Source: an uncultured Candidatus Saccharibacteria bacterium (lineage in GTDB: Bacteria > Patescibacteriota > Saccharimonadia > Saccharimonadales > Saccharimonadaceae). Taken from it: 64,000 nt of DNA. Under the pieces are notes generated by a model. The model saw nothing but the letters and a program-made list of their open reading frames with translations, did not search any database and was not told the origin of the DNA. The stretch lies in contig CAMZIL010000001.1 of NCBI GenBank assembly GCA_947307225.1, positions 62,001 to 126,000 on the forward strand, read 5' to 3'. Positions within the stretch are counted from its first letter, which is position 1; the number at the start of each line of letters is the position of its first letter. Positions 51,112 through 60,076 of the stretch are shown piece by piece. Both the position numbers and the translations under genes were made by a program.

Positions 51112-51570
51112 ATGATACTAGCAATCTTCCTAATCGCATTAATCATCCTGTTCGTGGTTGTACGCCATAATGTCGGCGTGCCATTTTTAGCGATGATTGC
51201 TGGCGTGGCCGTCTATGACAACTGGGGCGCAGGTTTTGCGAACGGTTTGTCCGAATTCTTCCCTGGCGTCAGTATCATGTGGATCCAATATGCGCTTTAT
51301 GGTCTCTTGGTTTTGGGCTTCCCGCTAATTCTCTACATGCGCGCAGGCAAGAGCGGCCTATTCGGCGCATTGCGTATTGCAGAGTCGGTAGTTTTCGCGG
51401 CCGTGCTCACGATCATGGTCGCCGAACCATTGGCAAATATCTTTACTTTTGATAATCTTGCCTACAATATCTCGAGCTTCCTCGGCGGAATTCGCGGTAT
51501 CGCAATGATCGTCGGGATTATTGCGGCGTACGTAGATGTTTTCTTGTTCCACTCAGGCCGGACTTGGTAA
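51112..51570 (+). CDS. Small polytopic membrane protein, unknown function
   Basis: 152 residues with about four hydrophobic helices (ILAIFLIALIILFVVV; YALYGLLVLGFPLILYM; SVVFAAVLTIMVAEPLANIF; GIRGIAMIVGIIAAYVDVFLF) and short loops, ending in HSGRTW. The overall pattern recalls CvpA-like proteins, without clear motifs. The 3' end overlaps the convergent SpoU methylase gene by 53 bp, so the two mRNAs are complementary at their ends. The start has a TAAAAT about 35 bp upstream and no strong Shine-Dalgarno. Confidence 0.72.
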   Translation: MILAIFLIALIILFVVVRHNVGVPFLAMIAGVAVYDNWGAGFANGLSEFFPGVSIMWIQYALYGLLVLGFPLILYMRAGKSGLFGALRIAESVVFAAVLTIMVAEPLANIFTFDNLAYNISSFLGGIRGIAMIVGIIAAYVDVFLFHSGRTW

Positions 51571-52039
51571 TTTCCCAGAGCGCAATGCCAGCTGCAACGG
51601 AAACGTTGAAGGATTCTTTTTTGCCGAGCATCGGGATTTCGAGTAAATGATCGCAGCGACTAAGTAGTTCAGCCGGAATGCCGTGCACTTCTTCGCCTAA
51701 AATCAGAGCGAGTTTCTCTGGCAATTCTGGCGAATCAGCGAGATTGAGCGAGTTTTCACCCTGCTCTAGCGCAAGCACTGTGAAGCCCCGCTCTTTCAGC
51801 TCGGCGATCGCGTCATTAATCTCCGCGCGACGCCAGTTAAGCGTCTCCTCCGCGCCGAGCGCAGTTTTATGAATCTGCTTGCGCAGTTTTTCTTGCTCGT
51901 ACGGTAAACCTTTATCGAAAAATGGCGTGTATCCGGTAAAAATCACCTCGGAAACGCCCAGGCAGTCGCAAGTACGCAGAATAGCGCCGACATTATAGGT
52001 CGAACGAATATTATAGAATATAACCTTAAGCTGTTTCAT
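51518..52039 (-). CDS. SpoU/TrmH-family RNA 2'-O-methyltransferase
   Basis: SAM-dependent ribose methylase with a knotted SPOUT fold, 173 residues. All three family motifs are seen: STYNVGAILRTCDCLGV (about 13-29), LALILGEEVHGI (about 115-126) and IPMLGKKESFNVSVAAGIALWE (about 139-155). It lacks an N-terminal substrate-binding extension, so it is the small TrmL-like or TrmH-like form; the target nucleotide is not known. Divergent from the PilB gene by 14 bp, where both share the short promoter interval. Confidence 0.92.
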   Translation of the reverse strand: MKQLKVIFYNIRSTYNVGAILRTCDCLGVSEVIFTGYTPFFDKGLPYEQEKLRKQIHKTALGAEETLNWRRAEINDAIAELKERGFTVLALEQGENSLNLADSPELPEKLALILGEEVHGIPAELLSRCDHLLEIPMLGKKESFNVSVAAGIALWEITKSGLSGTRKHLRTPQ

Positions 52040-52053
52040 GCTATACTTATATT

Positions 52054-53673
52054 ATGAATGAAGGTGAGGTTCAAGCCAAGCGTAGGCAAAATGAAGAGGA
52101 AGCGACCGCTCGCCGCGCAAGGATTCTAGGATTAATCTATCTTGATACGCGCGAATTCGAACGCGAGATTCCGCTGACGATGGGCGTGCTCGATAAAGAG
52201 CAGATGCACAAGGATTTTATTATCCCGCTCCAGGAAGGCGATGAGATTAAGCCTTACCAGTTTATGGTGACAAGCCAGACGCCAAGCAGCACAATCGAGC
52301 GCCTCTCGACTGATTACGAATCACGCGGTCTCCGCTGTGAGTTCTTCTTGATTTCCAATTCCGCCTACCAAGTCTTCATGCTTCGCCATGATCCGCCAAT
52401 GGAGGTCACCTACGACGATATCGAGATTGCATCCGAGGGCGACAGCGAGACGATCCACCAAGTTTCAAAGACGCTCGATAGCGTTTCGACTGATCGCGTT
52501 TTCGACTACTTGCTCGACCAGGCCGATCGGCTCGGTTCGTCCGATATTCACATTGAAAATATGCGCGAGGTTATCCGCATTCGCATGCGCGTGGATGGCA
52601 TTTTGCACCCGGTCGCAGAGATTAGCAAGGACAAGTACCGCATTTTCATGGGCGAGCTTAGCTCCCGCGCAAATATTTCGACCGCCAGCAACAAGCCACA
52701 GTCCGGCCACATGCAGATGGAAATCCATCGCGACGGCGCTTCGCATATTTTGAATATTCGTGTCGAGATGGTGCCGACGATGTATGGCCAAGACGCCGTG
52801 CTTCGCCTCTTCAACTTCGATGAAAGCCTTTTGAACCTAGATTTACTCGGCATCACGCCAGAAGAACGTGCAGCAATTGAAGAGGTCGTTTCGCATCCAC
52901 GCGGCCTGCTCCTCATGGTCGGTCCTACCGGTTCCGGTAAATCTACTACTTTGTACTCGATTTTAAATGCTTTGAACACTACCGAGCGCAAGATTATTAC
53001 ACTTGAGGATCCAATCGAATACGGCATCCCCGGCATTTCGCAGATTCCGATTTATACGAACGACGGCGGTTCATTCGCAGATGGTCTACGTAGCGTTCTA
53101 CGTCTCGACCCTGATGTCGTGATGGTTGGCGAGATTCGCGATGGCGATACGGCACGCACGGCAATTCAGGCTTCGATTACTGGCCACTTGGTGCTTTCTT
53201 CCTTCCATGCCAACACGACTTCCGCCGCATTCTCACGTATGATCGATTTGATTGGCGTAAACCCAATCTTCTCCTCATCGGTTCGCTTGCTCATCGCACA
53301 GCGTCTCGTACGTAAGCTCGACAAAAACAAGGAAGCTTACCGCCCGGACGAAAGCGTTGCTCGCTACATTCGCGACGTACTTGAAGGCGTCGACATGTCG
53401 AAGTTCGGCTATGATCTAAACAACATCACGCTCTGGCGCGAAAAGCCAAGCGAAGAGAGTCCATTCGGTTTTAATGGTCGTACCGCAATCATGGAACAGC
53501 TCATCGTAACTGAGCCGATTCAGAAGTTCATCCGCGGCGACGTACGTGATATTAATACGAACGATATTGAAAAGACCGCCCGCGCTGAAGGTATGCTAAC
53601 GCTCGAACAAAAGGGCGTTCTCGCAGCGCTACGCGGCGATACGACGATTGAAGAAATTGGACGCGTAATCTAA
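52054..53673 (+). CDS. Type IV pilus assembly ATPase (PilB/GspE family)
   Basis: Cytoplasmic hexameric ATPase that drives pilus extension, 539 residues. The N-terminal regulatory domain is about 1-145; the N2 domain includes SSDIHIENM (about 162-170). Walker A is GPTGSGKST (290-298), Asp box in ITLEDPIEY, Walker B LDPDVVMVGEIRD and His box in ITGHLVLSSFHANTT. The four-Cys metal loop of many GspE/PilB proteins is absent. TATACT at 52042-52047 is 6 nt before the ATG (leaderless). Followed by 53673-54032 with one overlapping base. A matching pilin is at 48435. Confidence 0.93.
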   Translation: MNEGEVQAKRRQNEEEATARRARILGLIYLDTREFEREIPLTMGVLDKEQMHKDFIIPLQEGDEIKPYQFMVTSQTPSSTIERLSTDYESRGLRCEFFLISNSAYQVFMLRHDPPMEVTYDDIEIASEGDSETIHQVSKTLDSVSTDRVFDYLLDQADRLGSSDIHIENMREVIRIRMRVDGILHPVAEISKDKYRIFMGELSSRANISTASNKPQSGHMQMEIHRDGASHILNIRVEMVPTMYGQDAVLRLFNFDESLLNLDLLGITPEERAAIEEVVSHPRGLLLMVGPTGSGKSTTLYSILNALNTTERKIITLEDPIEYGIPGISQIPIYTNDGGSFADGLRSVLRLDPDVVMVGEIRDGDTARTAIQASITGHLVLSSFHANTTSAAFSRMIDLIGVNPIFSSSVRLLIAQRLVRKLDKNKEAYRPDESVARYIRDVLEGVDMSKFGYDLNNITLWREKPSEESPFGFNGRTAIMEQLIVTEPIQKFIRGDVRDINTNDIEKTARAEGMLTLEQKGVLAALRGDTTIEEIGRVI

Positions 53674-54032
53674 TGGAAAAGAAACTAAAAGCCTACATCG
53701 AATACATTGAAAAGGCATCCGAAAAACCGACGCCAGAACTCATTGAATACCACAAAACAATGACGGCACAGTTCCAACACGAACGCTTCATTCATCTGAT
53801 TGTTACGATGTTTTTTGCCCTATTCATGGTGCTCTTCTTTATCTTTTTTGGCGCACTCGAAATCTGGCTTCCTAGCGGTGGCTGGGCAGACATTGTCACG
53901 CTTGGCGTAGGTATCATGGATGCAATTCTACTCGTCGTAACGCTTTTCTATGTACGCCATTATTACCAGTTGGAAAACGGCGTACAGGTTCTCGAAGAAA
54001 TTACGCGCAAATTATATAAGCGCGACAAATAA
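53673..54032 (+). CDS. Two-TM membrane protein in operon with PilB
   Basis: 119 residues with two hydrophobic helices (about 44-68 and 74-98), a basic N-terminal cytoplasmic part and a basic C-terminal tail. Not recognised as a family. The one-base overlap with the PilB gene suggests a role linked with pilus function or simple coexpression. Its stop is directly followed by the stop of the convergent gene. Confidence 0.75.
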   Translation: MEKKLKAYIEYIEKASEKPTPELIEYHKTMTAQFQHERFIHLIVTMFFALFMVLFFIFFGALEIWLPSGGWADIVTLGVGIMDAILLVVTLFYVRHYYQLENGVQVLEEITRKLYKRDK

Positions 54033-55613
54033 TTAATCTTTTGTTTTTAGGATTTCTTTGCCATCAAGCGTATAGTAGACGATCGTGTTGTCTGATTTTT
54101 GCACCCTTAAGTAACCCTCTTCGCGAATAGTGAAGCTACTGCACTCGAAGGAGGCTTTGATGGTTTTGTTTTGCACGTCAAACAAATCGACCTTCCTGTC
54201 AGGATAGTAGCCTTTGCTGCCGATAATGACCGTATCGTCATTGCCGAACTGAATGCTGTCGTATTCGCCGGAAATAATAACTTTGCCCTCTTTGTCTAGC
54301 AGAGCGCTATATCTAACGTCGGACTCTTTATAGTTAACGTAGTAATAGTCTCCATGCACGGTAATTGACTCGTAGTTGCCGGCGATTTTGTCGCCACTGC
54401 GGTTGATCAGGGAGTATTTTTTGCCACCTTCCTGTTTGCCGTCGCGGAAAATAATATTGCCGTTTTTATCGAGAGAAAGTTCGCTGGACGAAGCGGCATT
54501 CTCGAGCGTATAAACCACATTCGCGTCGAGATCGTAGAGGGTAATCTTTTTCTCCGCGCGGTTAACGACGGCATAGCTCCTGCCTGACGGCGAGATATAA
54601 CGATCAGCATCGACCATAAGTTTCTTTTTGCCATCAACATAAATGTCGACCTTCTTCGCGTCAGAATCGTAGTTAGCAAAATGGTTTTCATCATAGACAA
54701 TGAGACCGCTAGTATAAGTCGGAAGGTTAAATTCCGAAATTTCGTTGTTGCGGATTAGATAGTCTTTGCCATCCTTCTTGCAGGTAATGTAGACGTTGTC
54801 TTCGTCATAAATGTTGTCGTTTAGCGCCAGGCTATTGCATTCATCGCCGAATTCCTTGAAGCTCTTGTTATAAATGGCGCGTTTAGCATCATTACTATAA
54901 TATTTGTTGTACTCGCGGAAAGTGATAATCTTGCCATTTTCGGTCGCATCTTCAATGGAATAAACAGCCGAAGCTTCCGCAGTCTCAGCTACCTTGAAAT
55001 TGCGATTGCTGAGAATAATAATCTGATCTTTGCTGCTGAGTGCGCTGGCGGATTTTTTGCCACGATCACTGAAAACTGGAGCATCTTTGCTTCTAAATTC
55101 CGAGAGCTTTTCCCCGAACGCATTGTAAAGGATGTATTGGTCTTCGCCGTAGCGAACAGCAACATATGGAGCTTCTTTGCTAAAGACGTAATCCTCGTAA
55201 TCGCTGGCTAAAACCTCGCCATTACCGCGGATTAGGACACTATCACTTCCCTTGATTGCCTCATAAATGCCGACCCGGGCAGCAATATTGTCATAAACGC
55301 CGAAATCGACCGTCATCTTGCCGTTATGGTCGATGATGCCAGCTCTACCATCAGTATGGCGAACGAGCGCGTAGCCATCGACGAATGATTCAGCGTGGCT
55401 ATAAATGAAATCCGTGAGCCTTTCGCCATTGTTGCGAAAAAGCGCATATTTCGTATCGCCATCTTCCTTCGAAGCTAAGAAAAAGGCGTCCGTGTCGTAG
55501 ATTTTTATCTCGTCATTTGCAGCGTTGTTGATAAGGAAGAATATTAATGCGGCTGCGGCGCCAACGGCCACTACCGCACCGGCGATAATAGCGATAAGCT
55601 TCGGTTTTTTCAT
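54033..55613 (-). CDS. Membrane-anchored WG-repeat-like beta-propeller protein
   Basis: 526 residues: N-terminal signal anchor (LIAIIAGAVVAVGAAAALIFFL, cited in part) followed by a long beta-rich extracytoplasmic region. Repeated units of about 40 residues look like WG repeats or kelch-like propeller blades, e.g. YALVRHTDGRAGIIDHNGKM and YSLINRSGDKIAGNYESI, ending with YYTLDGKEIL. The propeller reading is inferred from repeat spacing. TAAACT at 55625-55620 is 6 nt before the ATG. Confidence 0.75.
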   Translation of the reverse strand: MKKPKLIAIIAGAVVAVGAAAALIFFLINNAANDEIKIYDTDAFFLASKEDGDTKYALFRNNGERLTDFIYSHAESFVDGYALVRHTDGRAGIIDHNGKMTVDFGVYDNIAARVGIYEAIKGSDSVLIRGNGEVLASDYEDYVFSKEAPYVAVRYGEDQYILYNAFGEKLSEFRSKDAPVFSDRGKKSASALSSKDQIIILSNRNFKVAETAEASAVYSIEDATENGKIITFREYNKYYSNDAKRAIYNKSFKEFGDECNSLALNDNIYDEDNVYITCKKDGKDYLIRNNEISEFNLPTYTSGLIVYDENHFANYDSDAKKVDIYVDGKKKLMVDADRYISPSGRSYAVVNRAEKKITLYDLDANVVYTLENAASSSELSLDKNGNIIFRDGKQEGGKKYSLINRSGDKIAGNYESITVHGDYYYVNYKESDVRYSALLDKEGKVIISGEYDSIQFGNDDTVIIGSKGYYPDRKVDLFDVQNKTIKASFECSSFTIREEGYLRVQKSDNTIVYYTLDGKEILKTKD

Positions 55614-55690
55614 ACTTTCAGTTTAGCATGAGCGCTCTCTTTTTTGATACTTTACTTCAGGGGCGTAATCTGATATAATTATTCGTAATT

Positions 55691-56020
55691 ATGAAAAAAT
55701 CAATTCAACCTAAAGATTATGGCTTTGTGGTGTTTGCCGATGAGCAGGCAAAGTTTTCTTTTCTAACTCGCTCCACCGCTAAGTCTGACGAAACCATCAA
55801 GTGGACGGATGGTAACGAGTATCCACTCGTAAAGATGCAGATTTCCAGCGCATCTCACCCATTCTTCACGGGCGAAGAAAAGATCATCGATACCGAGGGT
55901 CGTGTCGACCGCTTCAAGGCTCGCGCTAAGAAGGCTGAGGCTCTCAAGGCTACCCGCGGCAACAAAGTTGCCAAGGCTAAAAAAGAAGCCGAGAAAAAAG
56001 CAGCTAAAGCTGACAAATAA
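55691..56020 (+). CDS. rpmE: Ribosomal protein bL31 (type B-like)
   Basis: Protein of the 50S subunit at the intersubunit bridge, 109 residues. The core [20 protein letters not shown] and [24 protein letters not shown] is clear; it lacks the zinc-binding cysteines and therefore resembles type B (C-). An unusual Ala/Lys-rich tail (about 76-109) is added. Promoter TATAAT (55674-55679) lies 11 nt before the ATG. It is followed by the 36-codon basic ORF at 56041. Confidence 0.93.
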   Translation: MKKSIQPKDYGFVVFADEQAKFSFLTRSTAKSDETIKWTDGNEYPLVKMQISSASHPFFTGEEKIIDTEGRVDRFKARAKKAEALKATRGNKVAKAKKEAEKKAAKADK

Positions 56021-56040
56021 TTTCGGAGGTTATAGATTAT

Positions 56041-56151
56041 ATGGCACGCAAAACCAAGGGTAAAGCTGTTCCAACTGCAAAGTTGAACCGCAACAACAAC
56101 CACAAACACAGCGAAAAGCGCAAACACGTCAACTTGCGCGACGGTCGCTAA
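56041..56151 (+). CDS. 36-residue very basic protein downstream of L31
   Basis: ATG 56041 to TAA 56151 encodes MARKTKGKAVPTAKLNRNNN and 16 more residues, a peptide with many Lys/Arg, four Asn and two His, and no Cys. CGGAGG lies about 12 nt upstream, and a terminator follows at once, so it looks like the last gene of the rpmE unit. I did not recognise it; it is too short and basic to be a membrane protein. It could be a small ribosomal component or an RNA-binding peptide. Confidence 0.7.
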   Translation: MARKTKGKAVPTAKLNRNNNHKHSEKRKHVNLRDGR

Positions 56152-56157
56152 AGACAT

Positions 56158-56188
56158 AAAACTACCTGCCTTGCGGCAGGTAGTTTTT
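56158..56188. terminator. Terminator after the rpmE unit
   Basis: Eleven-pair stem AACTACCTGCC/GGCAGGTAGTT and T-run; also serves the convergent peptidase gene. Confidence 0.88.
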
Positions 56189-57510
56189 TATATTCCTTTT
56201 GTGCGTACTTCGTAAGAAACTGCTTCTTGGTCTGGGTTTTCGTAGTCGATTTTTCCAGTCATAAATAGATGGTCAAAGAGTTCTGGGTCATCGATATGCT
56301 CTTCGATGTATTTCCAAACGCGATTCGAGCCGTTATAGTAGGCGAGATCCTTATTATTTGGCAACTCCGCCGTACCACGGAAGCAGCGTTGCACTGCATT
56401 GAAGACCGGTGACGTATTTTCGCCCAAAAGGCCTTTCAGCTCGCATTCAATATTATAAATTTCGCGGAAATTCTTTCCCTTAAAGGTCGCAAGGCCAATA
56501 TTAATATAATGGTCGATGCCGGAATCTTTGTATGCGCCATTAATTGCCTGCTCGACGCTCATTGCGACACCTTCGTCAAACTCCTCGTTATTCGGAAGGC
56601 CCATCGAGAGCGCAGCGACTTCGTGGTCCGTGTACGGGATGGCACGCATAACATGGCTGCCTAGCTCATGCACGATGAGCGCCTTGGCACGGGCTGGAGT
56701 ATAAGTCTTTGTTTCGTCGTCTGGGAAATAAATACGGCGATCTTCGTGATTGGCCGAAGCGTTCTTTGCGCCTGGTTTTATCTCAGCACGATAGACCATG
56801 TCCGGGTCGTCGAATTCCTGATCAAGGATTTCGTTGACGATGTCACACATTTCCTTCGGAGTATATGATTCTTTTTCTGGAATATGTTTCAAAAATCCTT
56901 CAAAGAAATAGTTCACTAACTCCGCAAAGCGCTGCACGGTCTCTGGTTTTGGACGAAAACGTTCAACGTTGCCTTCTTTGAGCGGGCCAATTTCACTAAT
57001 AAGCGAGTCGTAAGTATTTTTCTCCTCGTCCGATAATGATTCGTAATTGATTTTGCCTAACCTTTCGCGCAAAAGCGAGTAAAACGTATCTTCGTTTGGC
57101 TTACCGTAGAGCGCCTCGTTGGTTTGGCGATGGTACTCAGCAGCAGCTGCTTTTTCGGCCGGGTCCGTCGCGGCATTATAGGCAAGGTTTGCGGCGAGAA
57201 ATTCATTTTGTTTACGATAATCATTAGCAATCAAACCGAGCAAACGGCGGCGAGCGTCTGACAAATCGGAATTCTGAAGCTCAACGTCAATTTCATCAAG
57301 CTTCGCTAAATTGCGACTAACCTCATCCGGGTCGAGATTGCCCTGCTCATAATTCGGATGGACGAGAGTAGGGTCTGCGAGAAACTCTGCCTTGGCTTTG
57401 TCGACATTCGTCGGATTCAAACGCTCATATACGGTCACACCCGTACTAGTAATTTCCTCGGACAGATTTGCAAATTCATCTTCATGCCCACGAATTACTT
57501 CTCCGCTCAT
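56188..57510 (-). CDS. DUF1704/MATCAP-like metallopeptidase with HExxxH motif
   Basis: 440 residues, cytoplasmic (no signal peptide). The zinc motif is HELGSH at 281-286, an HExxxH in place of the usual HExxH, with a downstream Glu313 in FDEGVAMSVEQ. HExxxH followed by EG is the signature of the DUF1704/KIAA0895 family, whose animal members (MATCAP) remove the C-terminal tyrosine from tubulin. In bacteria the substrate is unknown. The N-terminal half is charged and helical. The start overlaps the queH stop by 4 bp, suggesting translation from one mRNA. Confidence 0.82.
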   Translation of the reverse strand: MSGEVIRGHEDEFANLSEEITSTGVTVYERLNPTNVDKAKAEFLADPTLVHPNYEQGNLDPDEVSRNLAKLDEIDVELQNSDLSDARRRLLGLIANDYRKQNEFLAANLAYNAATDPAEKAAAAEYHRQTNEALYGKPNEDTFYSLLRERLGKINYESLSDEEKNTYDSLISEIGPLKEGNVERFRPKPETVQRFAELVNYFFEGFLKHIPEKESYTPKEMCDIVNEILDQEFDDPDMVYRAEIKPGAKNASANHEDRRIYFPDDETKTYTPARAKALIVHELGSHVMRAIPYTDHEVAALSMGLPNNEEFDEGVAMSVEQAINGAYKDSGIDHYINIGLATFKGKNFREIYNIECELKGLLGENTSPVFNAVQRCFRGTAELPNNKDLAYYNGSNRVWKYIEEHIDDPELFDHLFMTGKIDYENPDQEAVSYEVRTKGI

Positions 57511-58160
57511 TGTTTCTCCTTTATTTTTGTCGGGTTAATGATGCCGTCCTCTTTGTTATTTTCAATAATTTTTCGCACGTTTGCATTAGTCGGCGAGATG
57601 CCCTGCTTTTTTAGCTGCTTTGCGATTTCGCGACCGAGTCCGGATTCTTCTTCGGAAAACACGCAGCCACAATATTTTTGCATATAGAGCCCAGCTGCGC
57701 GCGCTTCGTCCTGCCCTTCACGCCATCCTTCGCGAAAGTCGCGATACAAAAACTCGATACCGTATTCTTTTGCCATTGCCTGCATAATTTCGGCAATTTT
57801 ATCGTGTTTTTGGTAGATGCTGTAAAGCAAAGTCGTAGTGATCGTATCGTAGCCGTTCGCTTTGGCATACTCAAAGGCTTTGCGGAAACGCAATGGATAA
57901 CAATAATCTTCGCAGCGCGTACCGAGTTTATCGATAACATTTTTGCAAAACTCGTCTAGGCCATAGGCGTCCTCAACGACGAGCTGTACTTGTTTTTGTT
58001 CAGCATAGTTAATGAGACAATCACGGCGCGCTTTATATTCGGAATAAGGATGAATATTCGGGTTATACCAAAAAAGAGTCGGCTCAATATTCTCGGCACG
58101 TAAAGTTTTGATGCAGTAAACACTGCATGGAGCACAACAAGTGTGGAGCAATAACTTCAT
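57507..58160 (-). CDS. queH: Epoxyqueuosine reductase QueH
   Basis: Last enzyme of queuosine synthesis in organisms without QueG: it reduces epoxyqueuosine to queuosine in the wobble position of tRNA. 217 residues with the full Cys set: C8, C9 and C12 (LHTCCAPCS), the pair in RCEDYCY (about 82-87), and YCGCVFSE (about 178). RDFREGWREGQ is also present. It binds a 4Fe-4S cluster with an adjacent metal. TAAAAT at 58172-58167 is 6 nt before the ATG. No other queuosine gene is present, so the strain may salvage precursors from its host. Confidence 0.93.
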   Translation of the reverse strand: MKLLLHTCCAPCSVYCIKTLRAENIEPTLFWYNPNIHPYSEYKARRDCLINYAEQKQVQLVVEDAYGLDEFCKNVIDKLGTRCEDYCYPLRFRKAFEYAKANGYDTITTTLLYSIYQKHDKIAEIMQAMAKEYGIEFLYRDFREGWREGQDEARAAGLYMQKYCGCVFSEEESGLGREIAKQLKKQGISPTNANVRKIIENNKEDGIINPTKIKEKQ

Positions 58161-58164
58161 GCTT

Positions 58165-60000
58165 CTATTTTAGCGCTTTTGCGGTACATCTTGCGAGCCT
58201 TAGGCGCGAGATGACATAGATAGTGCCAGCTAAACATGCGACCAACAATGCGGCATAGCCGCCAATATTATCTATGGTTTCTGGGTTTTTTGTGCCAAAT
58301 GTAACTTTAACTGTCGTGTCGCTGTTTGGCGCAATGTAAGTATTGCCGCGGACTGGAACACTATTGCCATCAGCATCAGTTACCTCTATTTTTGTAACAA
58401 CAAAGCCCGGCGCAGGAGTTGCATTAATGGTAATCTCCGTGCCATTTAGGGTCTGCCGCTTCGAAAGCGTAACTTCGCCATTATCTGTTTCTTCTGCCGT
58501 AGCTTCGTGATATGGATAAACAGCGATCATCGAATCGCTTTCCTCGATCTCGCCATAGCCTTCGGCGACATAGTCCGTTACTCTTTGCGAATAGCGGCCG
58601 CCGTAGATAAAGCCGGTGAAGTCCTCGCTATAAACCGCAGTGTTTTCATCCGAGATGAAGGTTGGTGCCTCCGTGCAAGATTCGCCAAGTTTGATGTTAA
58701 TCAAGTTAATATAGTCGGCTGCGTTCTGCATTGGATTCGTCTCGAAGAACGGAATGGCCGCCTGGAGCGTAGCGCCACATACATTGACCGTAATCGGTTG
58801 CTTCGTAGTATGCTGAGCAACCGCAATTGCAACGCCAGTTGCGGTGGTGCCGTTATAGTTTTCGGTACTCGTAGCCGGGCCAACTGGGCCGCCTTTGATT
58901 GTACCGCCAGTTACGTTTAATGTGCCGCCACGAATTTCGATGCCAGTGTCGCCACCAGTAATCGTGCCGCCAGAAATTTGCGTTACACCGTCTTTTTGCG
59001 GAATATACATTGCGGTCGTTTCGGAATTAATGTCGCCGCCAGTGATGGTGATTTTTGCCCTGCTGCCGCAGTTGTCATAGTTCTCTTCAATCGTACCGTT
59101 GCCCATAATTGCTTGGTTATAGCTACGAATTTTGCCGCCAGTCATCGTTAGCTCAGTATCCTTGAATAGGCTGATACCCGAGCCGCCGGCGCCGTTACCA
59201 GAATCTTTCATCGCGATAATCTCGCCGCCAGACATCGTCATTTTGGCGCCAGGTTTCGATAGGTTAACGGCTGCAGCATTGGCATCGGTCTGAATTTTGC
59301 CGCCAGTCATTGTCAAAACTCCATCTTCTTTATTCTGGATGCCCATGCCCTTCGGCGCATATATATAACCGTCGTTCATGTTAATAGCGCCCTGCTTGTT
59401 CGAGATGGTAGAGCCGACCGTGGAAGTGATCGTGCCGCCATTGATATTTAACGTGCTACCAGCATTGCTTTGGACAACCGCATATGCGCTAGTACCAGTC
59501 AAGGTGCCGCCATTGACATCCGTAGTGCCCGAGTTATAAACAATGACATACGGGGCCGTCATGGAGCCGCCATTAATAACAAGCTTCGAGTTCGCCATTA
59601 CCGCAAATACAAAACTATTAATACTTTCGTAGTTACCCGATTCGATAGTTAGTGTGCGGTTGGCGCGTAAATAGAATGCGTATGTGGTTTTGCCAATAAT
59701 CTTGCCAGATTCGTTCGCCGAAGTATCTTTAATGGTCGCGTCTCCGGCAACATAGATTTTATAGCCATTCGTTGAAATAGTTTTGCCGTTTAGGTCGAGT
59801 TTGAATGATTCGCCGAGATTAATGTTCTGGTTCATCTCGATATTCGCCGTAAGTTTAAAATTGCCGGCCGCAGATGCAAAAGTGTTAAGCTGACCGACGT
59901 CATTAATTGCAATAACCGGGTCAGCGGCATGCGCGCTAGCAAAAGGAATAATCAACGATAGAAAAATTGTTGCAAGAATAGTTTTTATTTTGGCCTTCAT
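58165..60000 (-). CDS. Surface protein with parallel beta-helix repeats and C-terminal TM
   Basis: 611 residues with a clear signal peptide (TILATIFLSLIIPFASAHA). The central part (about 60-400) is a right-handed beta-helix-like series of short units with TGG-x-I motifs (MTGGKIQTDANA, ISGGTITGGDTG, VTGGTIKGG). A domain of about 150 residues follows, with VTKIEVTDADGNSVPV. The C-terminus is a TM helix (GGYAALLVACLAGTIYVIS) plus an Arg-rich tail but no LPxTG-like motif. It is probably an adhesin or glycan-binding protein. TAAAAT lies 9 nt before the ATG. Confidence 0.83.
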   Translation of the reverse strand: MKAKIKTILATIFLSLIIPFASAHAADPVIAINDVGQLNTFASAAGNFKLTANIEMNQNINLGESFKLDLNGKTISTNGYKIYVAGDATIKDTSANESGKIIGKTTYAFYLRANRTLTIESGNYESINSFVFAVMANSKLVINGGSMTAPYVIVYNSGTTDVNGGTLTGTSAYAVVQSNAGSTLNINGGTITSTVGSTISNKQGAINMNDGYIYAPKGMGIQNKEDGVLTMTGGKIQTDANAAAVNLSKPGAKMTMSGGEIIAMKDSGNGAGGSGISLFKDTELTMTGGKIRSYNQAIMGNGTIEENYDNCGSRAKITITGGDINSETTAMYIPQKDGVTQISGGTITGGDTGIEIRGGTLNVTGGTIKGGPVGPATSTENYNGTTATGVAIAVAQHTTKQPITVNVCGATLQAAIPFFETNPMQNAADYINLINIKLGESCTEAPTFISDENTAVYSEDFTGFIYGGRYSQRVTDYVAEGYGEIEESDSMIAVYPYHEATAEETDNGEVTLSKRQTLNGTEITINATPAPGFVVTKIEVTDADGNSVPVRGNTYIAPNSDTTVKVTFGTKNPETIDNIGGYAALLVACLAGTIYVISRLRLARCTAKALK

Positions 60001-60076
60001 ATGTAATATATTTTACCATAAGCAAAATAAATGTGTTATTATATAAAAAAGGCTTAAGCAGTATTTTGGGAGACGC

